A stretch of DNA of 53,984 nucleotides from positions 1-53,984 of the forward strand of contig JAISBV010000044.1 of assembly GCA_031266025.1 (NCBI GenBank), in the 5' to 3' direction. Under the pieces are notes generated by a model. The model made no database searches and was not told the DNA's origin. It worked only from the letters and a program-made list of their open reading frames with translations. Positions 17,188-25,510 of this stretch are shown here, piece by piece (the stretch's first letter is position 1; each line of letters opens with the position of its first letter). This DNA is from Eubacteriales Family XIII. Incertae Sedis bacterium. GTDB taxonomy: Bacteria > Bacillota > Clostridia > Peptostreptococcales > Anaerovoracaceae. The translations under genes and the position numbers were made by a program.

Positions 17188-17336
17188 TTGTCTTTTTTCC
17201 GCCCGGCTTTGTCGCTGCTCATTCGGCGCTCGCTTACGTACTATTTGTACGTGCGACTTCGCGTCTCATTCGCGCTTCGCGCCGGACGAAAAAAATCCTG
17301 CGCAATATTTGCAAATATCTTTTTTCCGCCCGGCGC
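17188..17336. repeat. Hairpin-rich element between pyrB and pyrI
   Basis: TCTTTTTTCCGCCCGGC occurs twice, at about 17188 and about 17327, bounding the interval. On the minus strand CCGGGCGGAAAAAA pairs with TTTTTTTCGTCCGG, and a perfect ACGTAC-TATTT-GTACGT hairpin lies at about 17236-17252. It may be an inserted repeat, an mRNA-stability element or a partial terminator that tunes the pyrB:pyrI ratio. No gene is seen in it. Confidence 0.5.
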
Positions 17337-18266
17337 CTATTCTTTTATGCCGAGCAGCGCCATTATAAGCGCCATGCGGATGTACATACCGTTTTGCGCC
17401 TGTTTGAAATAGAAGGCCCTCGGATCCGAATCCACCTCTGCGGCGATCTCGTTGACACGCGGCAGAGGGTGAAGCACCATCATATCGCGGCGCGCGCCGC
17501 GCATCTTTTCGGCGTCGAGAATATAGCTGTCCTTCAGTCTTATATAATCTTCTTCGTTGAAAAAACGCTCCCTCTGCACCCTCGTCATATACAGAACGTC
17601 AAGCTCCGAGATCACATCCAACAGATTTTCCGTCTCTCGAAACGGCGACGCCGTCTTTTTCAATACCTCCTTGCGCACGTATTCGGGAACCATCAACTCC
17701 TGCGGCGAAATCAAAACGAAGCTGACGCCGCTGTAGCGCGCGAGCGCCTTTATGAGAGAATGCACGGTACGGCCGAACTTCAAGTCGCCGCATACGCCTA
17801 CGGTCAAATTTTCAAAACCGCCTCTCGCGCGCTTGACGGTCAGAAGATCCGTCAGCGTCTGCGTCGGATGTTGATGCCCCCCGTCTCCCGCATTTATTAC
17901 GGGCATATCCGTACTCATGGCCGCCACGCGCGGCGCGCCTTCCTTAGGATGCCTTATAACGGCGATGTCCGCGTAACAGGCTACGGTTTTGATAGTATCC
18001 GCTATGCTTTCTCCCTTGGCGACCGAGCTCGAACCGGGCTCCGAAAAGCCGATGACCTGCCCGCCGAGTCTCAGCATGGCGGCCTCAAAGCTGAAGCGCG
18101 TCCTTGTACTCGGCTCATAAAACAGCGTGGCAAGCAAGCGTCCGCGGCAAACCTCGCTGTAATCCGAGGGCGCGTCCATTATACGCCCCGCAAGCCCGAA
18201 CAGCGATTCAATCTCTTCAACACTGAAATCCGACGGTTCCAATAAGCTCCTGCCTTTTAACATCAT
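17337..18266 (-). CDS. pyrB: Aspartate carbamoyltransferase catalytic subunit
   Basis: Of three nearby ATGs (18272, 18266, 18263) I choose 18266, eight bases after CGGAGG, giving 309 residues. The enzyme condenses carbamoyl phosphate with aspartate, the first committed step of pyrimidine synthesis. The carbamoyl-phosphate motif [13 protein letters not shown] is near residue 50; [14 protein letters not shown] and HPLPRVNEI are also present. It is the first gene of the operon, preceded by about 300 bases of leader with a small ORF and a terminator, so this is where pathway control would act. Confidence 0.95.
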   Translation of the reverse strand: MMLKGRSLLEPSDFSVEEIESLFGLAGRIMDAPSDYSEVCRGRLLATLFYEPSTRTRFSFEAAMLRLGGQVIGFSEPGSSSVAKGESIADTIKTVACYADIAVIRHPKEGAPRVAAMSTDMPVINAGDGGHQHPTQTLTDLLTVKRARGGFENLTVGVCGDLKFGRTVHSLIKALARYSGVSFVLISPQELMVPEYVRKEVLKKTASPFRETENLLDVISELDVLYMTRVQRERFFNEEDYIRLKDSYILDAEKMRGARRDMMVLHPLPRVNEIAAEVDSDPRAFYFKQAQNGMYIRMALIMALLGIKE

Positions 18267-18337
18267 GGGCATATCCTCCGATTCATATACGCGCGAAACA
18301 AATGCCGTAAGCGCGGGCGCAGATTGGCGGACGCATT

Positions 18338-18374
18338 AAAAAATAAATCTCCCTGAAAAGGAGATTTATTTTTT
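18338..18374 (-). terminator. Attenuator terminator in the pyrB leader
   Basis: AAAAAATAAATCTCC and GGAGATTTATTTTTT form a perfect 15-bp inverted repeat with a seven-base loop. On the minus strand it ends in TTTATTTTTT, like an intrinsic terminator, 72 bases before pyrB. The stop codon of the leader ORF (18366-18368) lies inside its 5' arm, so a ribosome at the end of the leader would prevent the hairpin. Confidence 0.75.
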
Positions 18375-18491
18375 AACGATATTATTGATTTGAATGAAGT
18401 ATCTCGAATGCTCAAAATGGGAACGATGAGCCCTTCCGCGATCCGAACCGCGAAGGAATGCTCCCCTTATGTATACAGCCGAGTCGTTCAT
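18366..18491 (-). CDS. pyrB leader peptide (41 residues)
   Basis: ATG 18491 follows CGGAGG with a five-base spacer, one of the best ribosome binding sites in the region. The 41-codon frame begins MNDSAVYIRGAFLRGSDRG and stops at TAA inside the terminator. The peptide resembles no known protein. In the E. coli pyrBI operon a 44-codon leader likewise runs into the attenuator, and UTP shortage stalls RNA polymerase so that the ribosome catches up and blocks termination. I infer a similar role here from the architecture. The track's longer frame (start 18551) has no ribosome binding site. Confidence 0.65.
   Translation of the reverse strand: MNDSAVYIRGAFLRGSDRGRAHRSHFEHSRYFIQINNIVKK
18428..18463 (-). 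promoter_or_regulatory. Possible transcription-pause hairpin within the pyrB leader
   Basis: GAGC..CCTTCGCGG and CGCGGAAGGGCTC can pair, with a bulge, into a strong stem in the leader RNA. It is followed by AU-richer sequence before the terminator. A hairpin at this place could pause RNA polymerase and synchronise it with the leader ribosome. Confidence 0.4.
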
Positions 18492-18575
18492 GCAAACCTC
18501 CGAACAAACGCCCAAACAGCCGCAAAACGTCTGTGGCGACGTCATGCGCAAACTATTGCTTAAATCCTCGATTTC

Positions 18576-18604
18576 ATAGTATCACGATAGGCCCGCCGCG
18601 TCAA
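18576..18604 (-). promoter_or_regulatory. Promoter of the pyr operon
   Basis: Minus-strand TTGACG (18599-18604) and TACTAT (18576-18581) are 17 bp apart. Transcription would start near 18569, about 78 bases before the leader ATG and 300 bases before pyrB. No PyrR-binding-loop consensus was seen in the leader. Confidence 0.6.
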
Positions 18605-18698
18605 GTGTCTGCCGGCATTTTTAAAAATTATACGACCGCAAATATACACAAGAAGATACAGAAATACGCAGGAATACAAGGTAAAAGCTATGTATTTC

Positions 18699-18728
18699 TT
18701 GACTTGCAAAAGAGGCGGCGGCTATTCT
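18699..18728 (+). promoter_or_regulatory. Putative promoter of the divergent ureide cluster
   Basis: TTGACT (18699-18704) and TATTCT (18723-18728) are 18 bp apart, about 77 bases before the first gene. It faces away from the pyr promoter roughly 95 bp away, so one regulator could affect both. No convincing GntR-type operator palindrome was found. Confidence 0.4.
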
Positions 18729-18805
18729 TTATATGTCACCCGGTTGCGCGTCTGTAAATCGGTTAGAGTTTCCGAGACCTTCGAACAGGAGAAAGGAGAA
18801 ACGCG

Positions 18806-20182
18806 ATGTACGATTTATTTATCAAAAACGGAATTATCTATACGGAAGCAGGGTTCCAAAGGGCGAATATTGGGGTTAAAGGCGAGAAGATCGCCTTGCT
18901 TACGACAGCCGATCAAGATTTTGAGGCCGAAAAAGTGATCGATGCCGAAGGAATGTATATTTTTCCCGGCTTTATTGATCCGCACACCCATCTTCGCGAT
19001 CCGGGTTTTACTTACAAAGAGGACTTCTTTACCGGATCCTGCGCCTTTGCGCACAGCGGTTATACCATGGTGTGTCCGCAGCCGAATCTGGATCCGGTTC
19101 CACTGACTCTTGAAACTTACAAGCAGCAAGTGGAAATAGGGCAAACTAAATCAGTTCTTGACTTTAACCCTCCCGGCTGTCCTATAGGAGACGACCCGGA
19201 CGCCGTGGACAGGATGTCGGAGTATGGCTCCGCCTGGTTCAAGTTCTTTCAAAAAGTAGCTCCGTATCCGTACGACACTTCCGCCGGAACAGTGGACAGT
19301 TACCGCATTTTGCAAGCTTTCAAAAAAGTAGCAAAGACGGGAAAGTATTGCACCGTGCATCCTTTTGATCAATATTTTTATGAGGCGGCTATCGAAAACT
19401 GCAAGAAGGCCGGACTGCCGCTCCTGATGGGAAATATTCGCCCGAATACCTATACCGAGGAAGAAATGACCAGCGCGGCTTATCAGCTCTCATATCTCGC
19501 AAAGAAGGCCGGGATGAAGTGGTATGCCCTTCACTGCTGGCATTCCGATTATATTGATCTCGTGCGGATGCTCAAGAAGCAGGGAGAACCTGTCGTCGCC
19601 AGTTTTGAGTATATGCCCTCCGTCAACGCTTCCGAGTATATCTATTCCAAAGAACTGCAAAAAGATATCTTTTGTTCATACGACAACAAACCGAATCTGC
19701 CCAAAATATGGGAAGCCGTGCGCGACGGCACGATTGACTGGATAGGAAGCGACCACGCGCCGCACAGTCCGCATAAAGACTACGACAACACCAACTACCG
19801 TTTCTCCGCGGGCTTCGCGTTGGGAGATTACTTTGGTCATATACTTGTCAGCCACGCCAACGAGGGGGATTATTCCTACGAAAAACTTGCCGAAATCACT
19901 TCGGTGAATTTTGCCAAAACCATGGGCTTCTATCCGCGCAAAGGCTCCAATTGCATCGATACCGACGCAGACTTCACAATTGTCGACATGCGCGAGGTGT
20001 GGAATATATCAAAGGATGATACGGTCTATACCAAGACACAGACAATTCCTTATGTTGGCAGAAAGCTGCACGGCAAAGTCAAATATACCGTGCTGCGCGG
20101 ACGCGTGCTTATGGAAAACGACGCAGTAAATTGTGAACCCGGTTACGGTAAATTTGTAAAACCCCTTGATGAGCTTGTGTAA
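18806..20182 (+). CDS. Dihydroorotase/hydantoinase-like cyclic amidohydrolase
   Basis: The product is 458 residues with AGGAG upstream. It opens cyclic amides such as dihydropyrimidines, hydantoins or dihydroorotate, using a metal centre. Seen: FPGFIDPHTHLRDPG with the HxH pair near 59-61, SAWFKFFQK placed like the carboxylated Lys of hydantoinases, VHPFDQ in place of the usual VHAE, ALHCWHSD and GSDHAPHSP. The mix of a hydantoinase-type FK motif with a dihydroorotase-type DHAPH end is unusual. It heads a plus-strand cluster with PyrK- and PyrD-like genes, which points to dihydroorotate or a close relative as substrate. An allantoinase or hydantoinase activity cannot be excluded. Confidence 0.82.
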   Translation: MYDLFIKNGIIYTEAGFQRANIGVKGEKIALLTTADQDFEAEKVIDAEGMYIFPGFIDPHTHLRDPGFTYKEDFFTGSCAFAHSGYTMVCPQPNLDPVPLTLETYKQQVEIGQTKSVLDFNPPGCPIGDDPDAVDRMSEYGSAWFKFFQKVAPYPYDTSAGTVDSYRILQAFKKVAKTGKYCTVHPFDQYFYEAAIENCKKAGLPLLMGNIRPNTYTEEEMTSAAYQLSYLAKKAGMKWYALHCWHSDYIDLVRMLKKQGEPVVASFEYMPSVNASEYIYSKELQKDIFCSYDNKPNLPKIWEAVRDGTIDWIGSDHAPHSPHKDYDNTNYRFSAGFALGDYFGHILVSHANEGDYSYEKLAEITSVNFAKTMGFYPRKGSNCIDTDADFTIVDMREVWNISKDDTVYTKTQTIPYVGRKLHGKVKYTVLRGRVLMENDAVNCEPGYGKFVKPLDELV

Positions 20183-20230
20183 CCGAGCATTACTCGCTTC
20201 GAAAGCGTTATAGGAGGAGCTGTTTATTTT

Positions 20231-20983
20231 ATGAAAGCTGCTTTAGTCGAAAAAAAGAGTTTCGGGCTTCTTGATACACTATATACACTGCGGTTGCCCG
20301 AACCGCTTTGTCCGGCGCCCGGCCAGTTTGCGGAACTGCGAATCAGCAATGAGTTAACGCCGTTTTTGCGGCGTCCGATCAGCATTTTCCACGCCGAGAA
20401 CAATCTGGTAAATCTGTTGGTGCGGCGCGTAGGAATCGGAACGACACAGATGTCGGAATGGCAAATAGGGCACGAGACCGATATCCTGATTCCGCTGGGG
20501 CACGGCTTCACTTGGACGGAAGGCCCCGGCAATTGTCTGCTTGTAGCCGGCGGTATCGGTCTGGCGCCGCTCAACTATCTGGCGGAAAAGCTTTTGGACG
20601 CGGGAAAAACCGTTCGTCTGCTTTTTCTGCCCAAGCGGGACGACCGTCTCCTTGCCTCGCTTCACCGGCTTGACGAGGTGCATGTACTCTTCGCGGAAAA
20701 TCGCACAGAGCTTCCACAGGCGCTTAGTGCCGCGCTTGATGCCGGAAACGGCGCGGACGGGGTATATGTCTGCGGCCCTGAAGGCATGATGCGCGTTGTA
20801 ACCGAGATATGCACACAAAAGAATATTGAGTGTCAGGTATCAATGGAAGAGCGCATGGGATGCGGGTTCGGTATCTGTGTCGGCTGTGCTGTCCGTATAA
20901 AATCCGGAAATGCTTTTGTATATAAGAAGGCGTGTACGGACGGCCCGGTATTTCCGGGTGCGGAGGTAATATTTCATGAATAA
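20231..20983 (+). CDS. PyrK-like FAD/[2Fe-2S] electron-transfer subunit (second copy)
   Basis: The product is 250 residues from ATG 20231 behind AGGAGG. The FAD-binding barrel has PFLRRPISIFHAE, the nucleotide-binding half VAGGIGLAPLNYL, and the cluster cysteines lie in MGCGFGICVGCAVRI and KKACTDGPVF. All PyrK hallmarks are kept, so it should exchange electrons between NAD(P)H and a partner flavoprotein. It overlaps the PyrD-like gene by eight bases, as pyrK does in the biosynthetic operon. The duplicated pair in a different operon with its own regulator suggests a separate, probably catabolic, direction of flow, that is reduction of orotate. Confidence 0.9.
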   Translation: MKAALVEKKSFGLLDTLYTLRLPEPLCPAPGQFAELRISNELTPFLRRPISIFHAENNLVNLLVRRVGIGTTQMSEWQIGHETDILIPLGHGFTWTEGPGNCLLVAGGIGLAPLNYLAEKLLDAGKTVRLLFLPKRDDRLLASLHRLDEVHVLFAENRTELPQALSAALDAGNGADGVYVCGPEGMMRVVTEICTQKNIECQVSMEERMGCGFGICVGCAVRIKSGNAFVYKKACTDGPVFPGAEVIFHE

Positions 20984-21926
20984 GCTCGAAACTGTCATCG
21001 GCAAAATTAAGCTGCGAAATCCCGTGCTTTGCGCTTCCGGATGTTTCGGTTACGGCTATGAAGCGGCGCGCTTTACAACCGTATCAAAGATTGGCGCCGT
21101 CAGCTATAAAACATTTACGCCGAATCCCAAAAACGGAAACCCGCCTCCGCGTATTCATGAAGTGCCGGCAGGCGTTATGACCTCTATCGGGCTTCAAAAT
21201 CCGGGGTATGAGGTTTTCGTGAATGATATCTATCCCAAATCACTTGATACTTTGCGACCCGACCAGCGCATTGTCAGCATTGCCGGCGACAGCGCCGAAG
21301 AATACGTTGCGCTCGCGGTCAAATTGTCGGAGATATTAAGTTCCGCTGAAATCGCGGCGCTCGAAGTGAACGCCGCGTGCCCCAATGTCAGCTTGGGAGG
21401 CGTGGCGTTTGCGAGCCGCCCCTCTGAGCTGAATGCTTTATTAAAGGACATAATCAAGAGGGTTCCCTTCCCCGTAATCGCGAAATTCACAACGCTGTAC
21501 GACAATTACTGCGATGCGGCAAAGGCGATCGAGGACGCGGGGGCACAGGCCGTCTATACGGCAAACACGCCGATAGGCATGGCCATTGACGTAGAACGGG
21601 GTCTTCCTGTCATGGGAAATTTGAAAGCTCCTATCAGCGGGCCCGCCATACGGCCCATCGGCGTATGCAGAACTTGGGATATTTACAAATCGGTCAAAAT
21701 TCCCATTATCGCAAGCGGGGGAATCATATGCTGCCGGGACGCGCTCGAATATATGATGGCGGGAGCTTCCGCCGTGTCCATAGGCTGCGCCAACTTTGCA
21801 GAACCCAATACAGCAGTTGCGGTTACAGAGGGCCTCGCCTCATACGTGAACACAAAAAAACTTTCCAATATTTCGGAAATCGTTGGTCTTGCGCATAAAA
21901 ACTCGGCTGCCCCGCACAGCAAGTAA
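20976..21926 (+). CDS. PyrD-like dihydroorotate dehydrogenase (class 1B, second copy)
   Basis: The product is 316 residues. It keeps the active-site loop EVNAACPNVSLGG with the catalytic Cys, the substrate-loop AVYTANTPIG and the FMN site ASGGIICCRDALEYMMAGASAVSIG. It differs strongly from the operon PyrD, for example ANT where most enzymes have INT, and CC in the FMN loop. Electron supply comes from the overlapping PyrK-like gene. Known anaerobes that ferment orotate have a dedicated dehydrogenase that reduces orotate to dihydroorotate; I infer this role here. Related ureide or uracil-type substrates are possible. Confidence 0.88.
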   Translation: MNKLETVIGKIKLRNPVLCASGCFGYGYEAARFTTVSKIGAVSYKTFTPNPKNGNPPPRIHEVPAGVMTSIGLQNPGYEVFVNDIYPKSLDTLRPDQRIVSIAGDSAEEYVALAVKLSEILSSAEIAALEVNAACPNVSLGGVAFASRPSELNALLKDIIKRVPFPVIAKFTTLYDNYCDAAKAIEDAGAQAVYTANTPIGMAIDVERGLPVMGNLKAPISGPAIRPIGVCRTWDIYKSVKIPIIASGGIICCRDALEYMMAGASAVSIGCANFAEPNTAVAVTEGLASYVNTKKLSNISEIVGLAHKNSAAPHSK

Positions 21927-21952
21927 ATATGAACGGCGCCGTCGTTACCCGA

Positions 21953-21970
21953 TGCAGAATATGTTCTGCA
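21953..21970 (+). other. Small perfect hairpin before the MFS gene
   Basis: TGCAGAA-TATG-TTCTGCA in the 72-base gap between the PyrD-like and MFS genes. There is no U-tract, so it is more likely an mRNA processing or stability hairpin than a terminator. Confidence 0.35.
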
Positions 21971-21998
21971 CAATACATATTATACGAGGAGGTAAAAC

Positions 21999-23366
21999 AT
22001 GTCAACGGTTAGCACTGAACAAAGAAGTCTCGAGTTATTGAGTCGACTTGAACGGGTGCCTATGTCACGCTGGCACGTCAAACTGAGGGTAGTTGTGGGC
22101 ACCGCTACGATGTTTGACGCGATAGACGCGCTCATGATTGCCTATATCATGCCTGTGCTCATCCCGCTTTGGGGCATTTCACCGGCAGCCATAGGCCCGC
22201 TGCTTTCAATTTCTTACGTAGGGCAGCTGCTCGGCGCAATTGTGTTCGGATCCGTTGCGGACAAAATCGGAAGGAAAAAAACGCTTGTTATTGCCATCCT
22301 TGTCATGGGGTGCATGTCTTTGGTCTGCGCCTTTGCATACAGCTATACTTCCCTACTGGTCTTCCGCTTTGTTCAGGGCTTTGGATTGGGCGGCGAGATG
22401 CCCGTGGCGGGTACATATATTAACGAATGGAGCAAGGCAAAAGGGCGCGGGCCGTTCTTTGTGCTGTATGAATCGGTTTTCATAGTCGGCATGTTGATCG
22501 CGGCGCTGCTCAGCGTTGTGATGATCCCGAATCTTGGGTGGCAGTCGATGTTCGTGCTTGGCGCCGTTCCCGCACTGATTGTTCCTATCTTCATTCGTAA
22601 GTTCCCGGAATCTCCAAGGTTTCTGATCAACAAGGGGAGGATTGACGAGGCGGAGACAGCGATCATACAACTGGAGAAAGAGACTGTCGAGCGTTATCAA
22701 AAAGAGCTTCCTGCTGTGGTAGCGGTCGCGGCTCCGAATCTGAACGACACAAAGATGAGGGTGTCCGAACTGTTCAGCAAAATGTACGCGAAAAGGACGA
22801 TCGCCATCTGGCTTATCATGTTCTGCTTCCAGCTCATCAACTACGGGATACAAACTTGGTTGCCGACATTGTATACATCTCAATTTGGGCTGGTAACGCA
22901 ACAGGCGCTGCTCAGAAGCATGACTGTCAACCTGATCTCGCTCTGCGCGACCGTCATTGCGGGATTGATTATCGACAAGGTAGGGCGCAAGGTCATACTT
23001 GGCGTTTGCTTTGGCGGCGCGACGGTTGTGTTTGCAGCGCTTGCGTTCACGGGTGTACACGACGCGAATACGTTGTTCCTGTACACATGCCTGTACGGCA
23101 TCTTTACGCCGGTCGCCGCAATAGTCTATCTGTACGGCCCCGAGCTGTATCCGACGCGGATGCGCAGTTTCGGCTTTAGCACCGCGACCGGTTGGATGCG
23201 CGTCGGAGCGGCGATAGGCCCAACCATGGTCGGCTCAATTGTCGCCAATTATTCGATGGGATCGGCGTTCATGGTACTTGGCATTTTTGCGATCGTCGGC
23301 CTGTTTGTTACGGTATTTATAGCCATAGAGACAAAAAACAGGGTGCTTGAGGAAGTTTCACCGTAA
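21999..23366 (+). CDS. MFS transporter, likely organic-acid or ureide importer
   Basis: The product is 455 residues with GAGGAGG upstream. It has 12 predicted membrane spans and a long central loop (about 210-265). The MFS signature after TM2, GSVADKIGRKKTL, is present, with the repeat copy DKVGRKVIL in the second half. FRFVQGFGLGGEMPVAGTYINEW and PELYPTRMRSFGFS match the metabolite:H+ symporters that take up sugars or aromatic and organic acids. Located in the middle of the cluster, it most likely brings in the substrate (orotate or another small ureide acid). Substrate cannot be read from the sequence. Confidence 0.85.
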   Translation: MSTVSTEQRSLELLSRLERVPMSRWHVKLRVVVGTATMFDAIDALMIAYIMPVLIPLWGISPAAIGPLLSISYVGQLLGAIVFGSVADKIGRKKTLVIAILVMGCMSLVCAFAYSYTSLLVFRFVQGFGLGGEMPVAGTYINEWSKAKGRGPFFVLYESVFIVGMLIAALLSVVMIPNLGWQSMFVLGAVPALIVPIFIRKFPESPRFLINKGRIDEAETAIIQLEKETVERYQKELPAVVAVAAPNLNDTKMRVSELFSKMYAKRTIAIWLIMFCFQLINYGIQTWLPTLYTSQFGLVTQQALLRSMTVNLISLCATVIAGLIIDKVGRKVILGVCFGGATVVFAALAFTGVHDANTLFLYTCLYGIFTPVAAIVYLYGPELYPTRMRSFGFSTATGWMRVGAAIGPTMVGSIVANYSMGSAFMVLGIFAIVGLFVTVFIAIETKNRVLEEVSP

Positions 23367-23377
23367 ACACCGAAATT

Positions 23378-23400
23378 CGCGGCCGGCAAACCCGGCCGCG
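23378..23400 (+). terminator. GC-rich hairpin between MFS and lyase genes
   Basis: CGCGGCCGG-CAAAC-CCGGCCGCG is a perfect 9-bp stem with no U-run after it. It may act as a partial terminator or protect the 3' end of the upstream message. Confidence 0.45.
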
Positions 23401-23436
23401 TAAATTCACCCGAGTCTTAAGAATAGGATAAAGACT

Positions 23437-24780
23437 ATGATGTTTGAAAAGCCTTCATTGACGATGAAGGGGATATTTTCGCAAAGGTCATGTTTCAAAC
23501 GTTGGCTGCGGATTGAAGCCGCACTGGCGGAAGCGCAGGCTGCGGTAGGATTGATCCCGCAGAAGATCGCGGACGACATCCGTGAGAAATCGGATGTCGA
23601 AAAGCTTGACCTTAGCCGATATGATGAAATGTACGCCGAGACAGGACACCCGATGGTCGCCTTTCTGCGCATGATAGAACCGCAGATGGGCGGTGCGGGG
23701 CAATACCTGCATATCGGGCCGACGACACACGATATCGTCGATACGGGCACTGTGCTCGCTCTCAAGGCCGTATACGATTTGATATACGAAAGTTTGGGGC
23801 GCATCGAGGACGGCTTGCTGCTTTTATCGGAGAAATATGCCGACGCCGTTATGGCGGCCCGAACGCACAATGTACAAGCGGTACCCATCACGTTCGGTTT
23901 CAAGACCGCGATCATGGCTCGGGAAATACACCGTGATTTGGAAAGACTGTCTGAAAGCAAGAAGCGGGTGCTGACAATCCAATTATCGGGCGCAGGCGGT
24001 ACGATGGCGGCGTTTGGGCCAAAGGCGCCGGAAATCCAACGATTGACTGCCGAAATACTGGGATTGAACGTGCCGGTGATCGCTTGGCACGCCGCACGTG
24101 ATCGGCTCGTGGAATTCACAAACCTGTTGATGCTGACGGCGCTTGCGCTCGGGCGCATTGGGCAAGAGGTTTACCTGCTGATGGCAACTGAGGTCGGAGA
24201 GGTCTTCGAACCCTGGAAAGAGGGCATCGTCGGTTCTTCTTGTATGCCGCACAAGATCAACCCCGTTATTTCACAGAATATGATGTCCCTCGCTCGAAAA
24301 ATCCGTTACAACGCCTTTCTGACTGCCGAGACAGCCATGGTCGACCATGAATGGAACTTAGAGCATTTTTTGTCAGGAAGAGAGAAGCTTGAAGAGGCGT
24401 GCATCTATATGGGTGAATTGCTCGAACACAGCGAGAATATAGTGAAGAACATGGTCGTGAACCCGGACAGAATGCGCGAGAACCTTGATATATTGAACGG
24501 CCTGATGCAGTCCGAATCAGTCATGATCGCGCTCGGCAATAAGATTGGGAAGATGCGCGCGCACGAGATCGTGAACGAGGACGCGACGCGCGCGCTGCGA
24601 GGCGGCAGGGCTTTTGCAACAGTTCTTGCGGAGGACGACCGCGTCAACCGGCATCTCACCGGAAACGAAATAAAAAATCTGCTCGATCCCGCGAACCATA
24701 TCGGTTTGGCGCCGGAATTCGCACGAGAAGTCGTAAAACGAAGCCGCGCCGACAAAGGAGGAGAAAATGACGGAATATAA
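23437..24780 (+). CDS. Fumarase/aspartase superfamily lyase (adenylosuccinate-lyase-like)
   Basis: The product is 447 residues; ATG 23437 or 23440. Superfamily members cleave a C-N or C-O bond and release fumarate, or act as cycloisomerases. The signature loop GSSCMPHKINP (catalytic Ser in GSS) is near residue 265, and MAARTHNVQAVP supplies the His pair region. It is not in a purine context and lacks other ade genes. Given its neighbours, a C-N lyase acting on N-carbamoyl-aspartate (to fumarate plus urea) is an attractive but untested idea, by analogy with argininosuccinate lyase. Carboxymuconate-cycloisomerase-like relatives are the alternative. It overlaps the next gene by 14 bases. Confidence 0.8.
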   Translation: MMFEKPSLTMKGIFSQRSCFKRWLRIEAALAEAQAAVGLIPQKIADDIREKSDVEKLDLSRYDEMYAETGHPMVAFLRMIEPQMGGAGQYLHIGPTTHDIVDTGTVLALKAVYDLIYESLGRIEDGLLLLSEKYADAVMAARTHNVQAVPITFGFKTAIMAREIHRDLERLSESKKRVLTIQLSGAGGTMAAFGPKAPEIQRLTAEILGLNVPVIAWHAARDRLVEFTNLLMLTALALGRIGQEVYLLMATEVGEVFEPWKEGIVGSSCMPHKINPVISQNMMSLARKIRYNAFLTAETAMVDHEWNLEHFLSGREKLEEACIYMGELLEHSENIVKNMVVNPDRMRENLDILNGLMQSESVMIALGNKIGKMRAHEIVNEDATRALRGGRAFATVLAEDDRVNRHLTGNEIKNLLDPANHIGLAPEFAREVVKRSRADKGGENDGI

Positions 24781-25501
24781 GACGTTTACGGACGGTTGGA
24801 AAGGCAGGATCGGTCTGGTCGCAACAGCGCCCGGAAATTCAACGGAGGCGGAATTCAACCGATACCGGCCCAATGGCGTAGCAGTGCTGACGACAAGGAC
24901 GCCTCTGACCGAGTCTACAAGCGCCGGCATTCAAAAAATGAACAGCTATGTCGAAGACGCCGCCGTGATGCTCGCGAAAAACGCGTACGCGGACGTGGTA
25001 TTGCTAAGCAGTACCGCGGGAAGTTTCGTCAACGGGAGGGAATACGAGCTGCAGGAGACAAATCGCCTTGAAACGCTGACCGGAACGAAGGTAATCACGT
25101 CCGCCGGATGTCTGTTGCGCGCGCTGAAATTTTTTGACGTAAACAGGATTACGCTGATCACCCCGTCTTCGCAAAGCCTGAATGACGCCGAAACCGCCTA
25201 TCTCGCAGAATGCGGTATAAAGGTTGGCGCGCTGGGCGGCTTTCTCTTCAAGGATCCGAAGGACATCATGTCTGTAACGCCTCAAGACGTCTATTCTCTC
25301 ATAAGACGTACCGACGACGACAGGTCACAGGCAATTGTCGTCAGTTGTTCCGGACTTCACGCGATGGATATCATTGACGAACTTGAGTCGAATATGCGAA
25401 AACCGGTGCTGACAAGCAACCAGTTTGGACTGTGGGGAGCGCTCAGGGCAATCGGCGTCAATGAAAAAATTGAAGGAATCGGAATGCTGTTCAGGGAGTG
25501 A
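24767..25501 (+). CDS. Asp/Glu racemase superfamily protein (maleate isomerase / arylmalonate decarboxylase-like)
   Basis: The product is 244 residues; GGAGGAG precedes the ATG inside the lyase gene. The fold has two similar halves, each usually with a catalytic Cys. Here the first site reads LLSSTAGSFVNG, with Ser where racemases and maleate isomerases have Cys, while the second site keeps Cys in VVSCSGLHAMDI. A single Cys in the second half is the arrangement of arylmalonate decarboxylase, so a decarboxylase or one-base isomerase is more likely than a two-base racemase. It is the last gene of the ureide cluster and may process a product of the lyase. The true reaction is unknown. Confidence 0.75.
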   Translation: MTEYKTFTDGWKGRIGLVATAPGNSTEAEFNRYRPNGVAVLTTRTPLTESTSAGIQKMNSYVEDAAVMLAKNAYADVVLLSSTAGSFVNGREYELQETNRLETLTGTKVITSAGCLLRALKFFDVNRITLITPSSQSLNDAETAYLAECGIKVGALGGFLFKDPKDIMSVTPQDVYSLIRRTDDDRSQAIVVSCSGLHAMDIIDELESNMRKPVLTSNQFGLWGALRAIGVNEKIEGIGMLFRE

Positions 25502-25510
25502 CTCTCAACC

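Noticed and set aside
18266-18570. PyrR-binding loop or riboswitch in the pyr leader
   Set aside because: No PyrR-loop consensus was found; the leader ORF plus terminator explains the region better.
20231-21926. The second PyrK-PyrD pair as a simple duplicate of the biosynthetic enzyme
   Set aside because: The sequences are strongly diverged and the pair is in a different operon with transporter, lyase and its own regulator.
23437-24780. The lyase as purB of purine synthesis
   Set aside because: The signature loop is shared by the whole superfamily, and no purine genes are near; the context is ureide-like.
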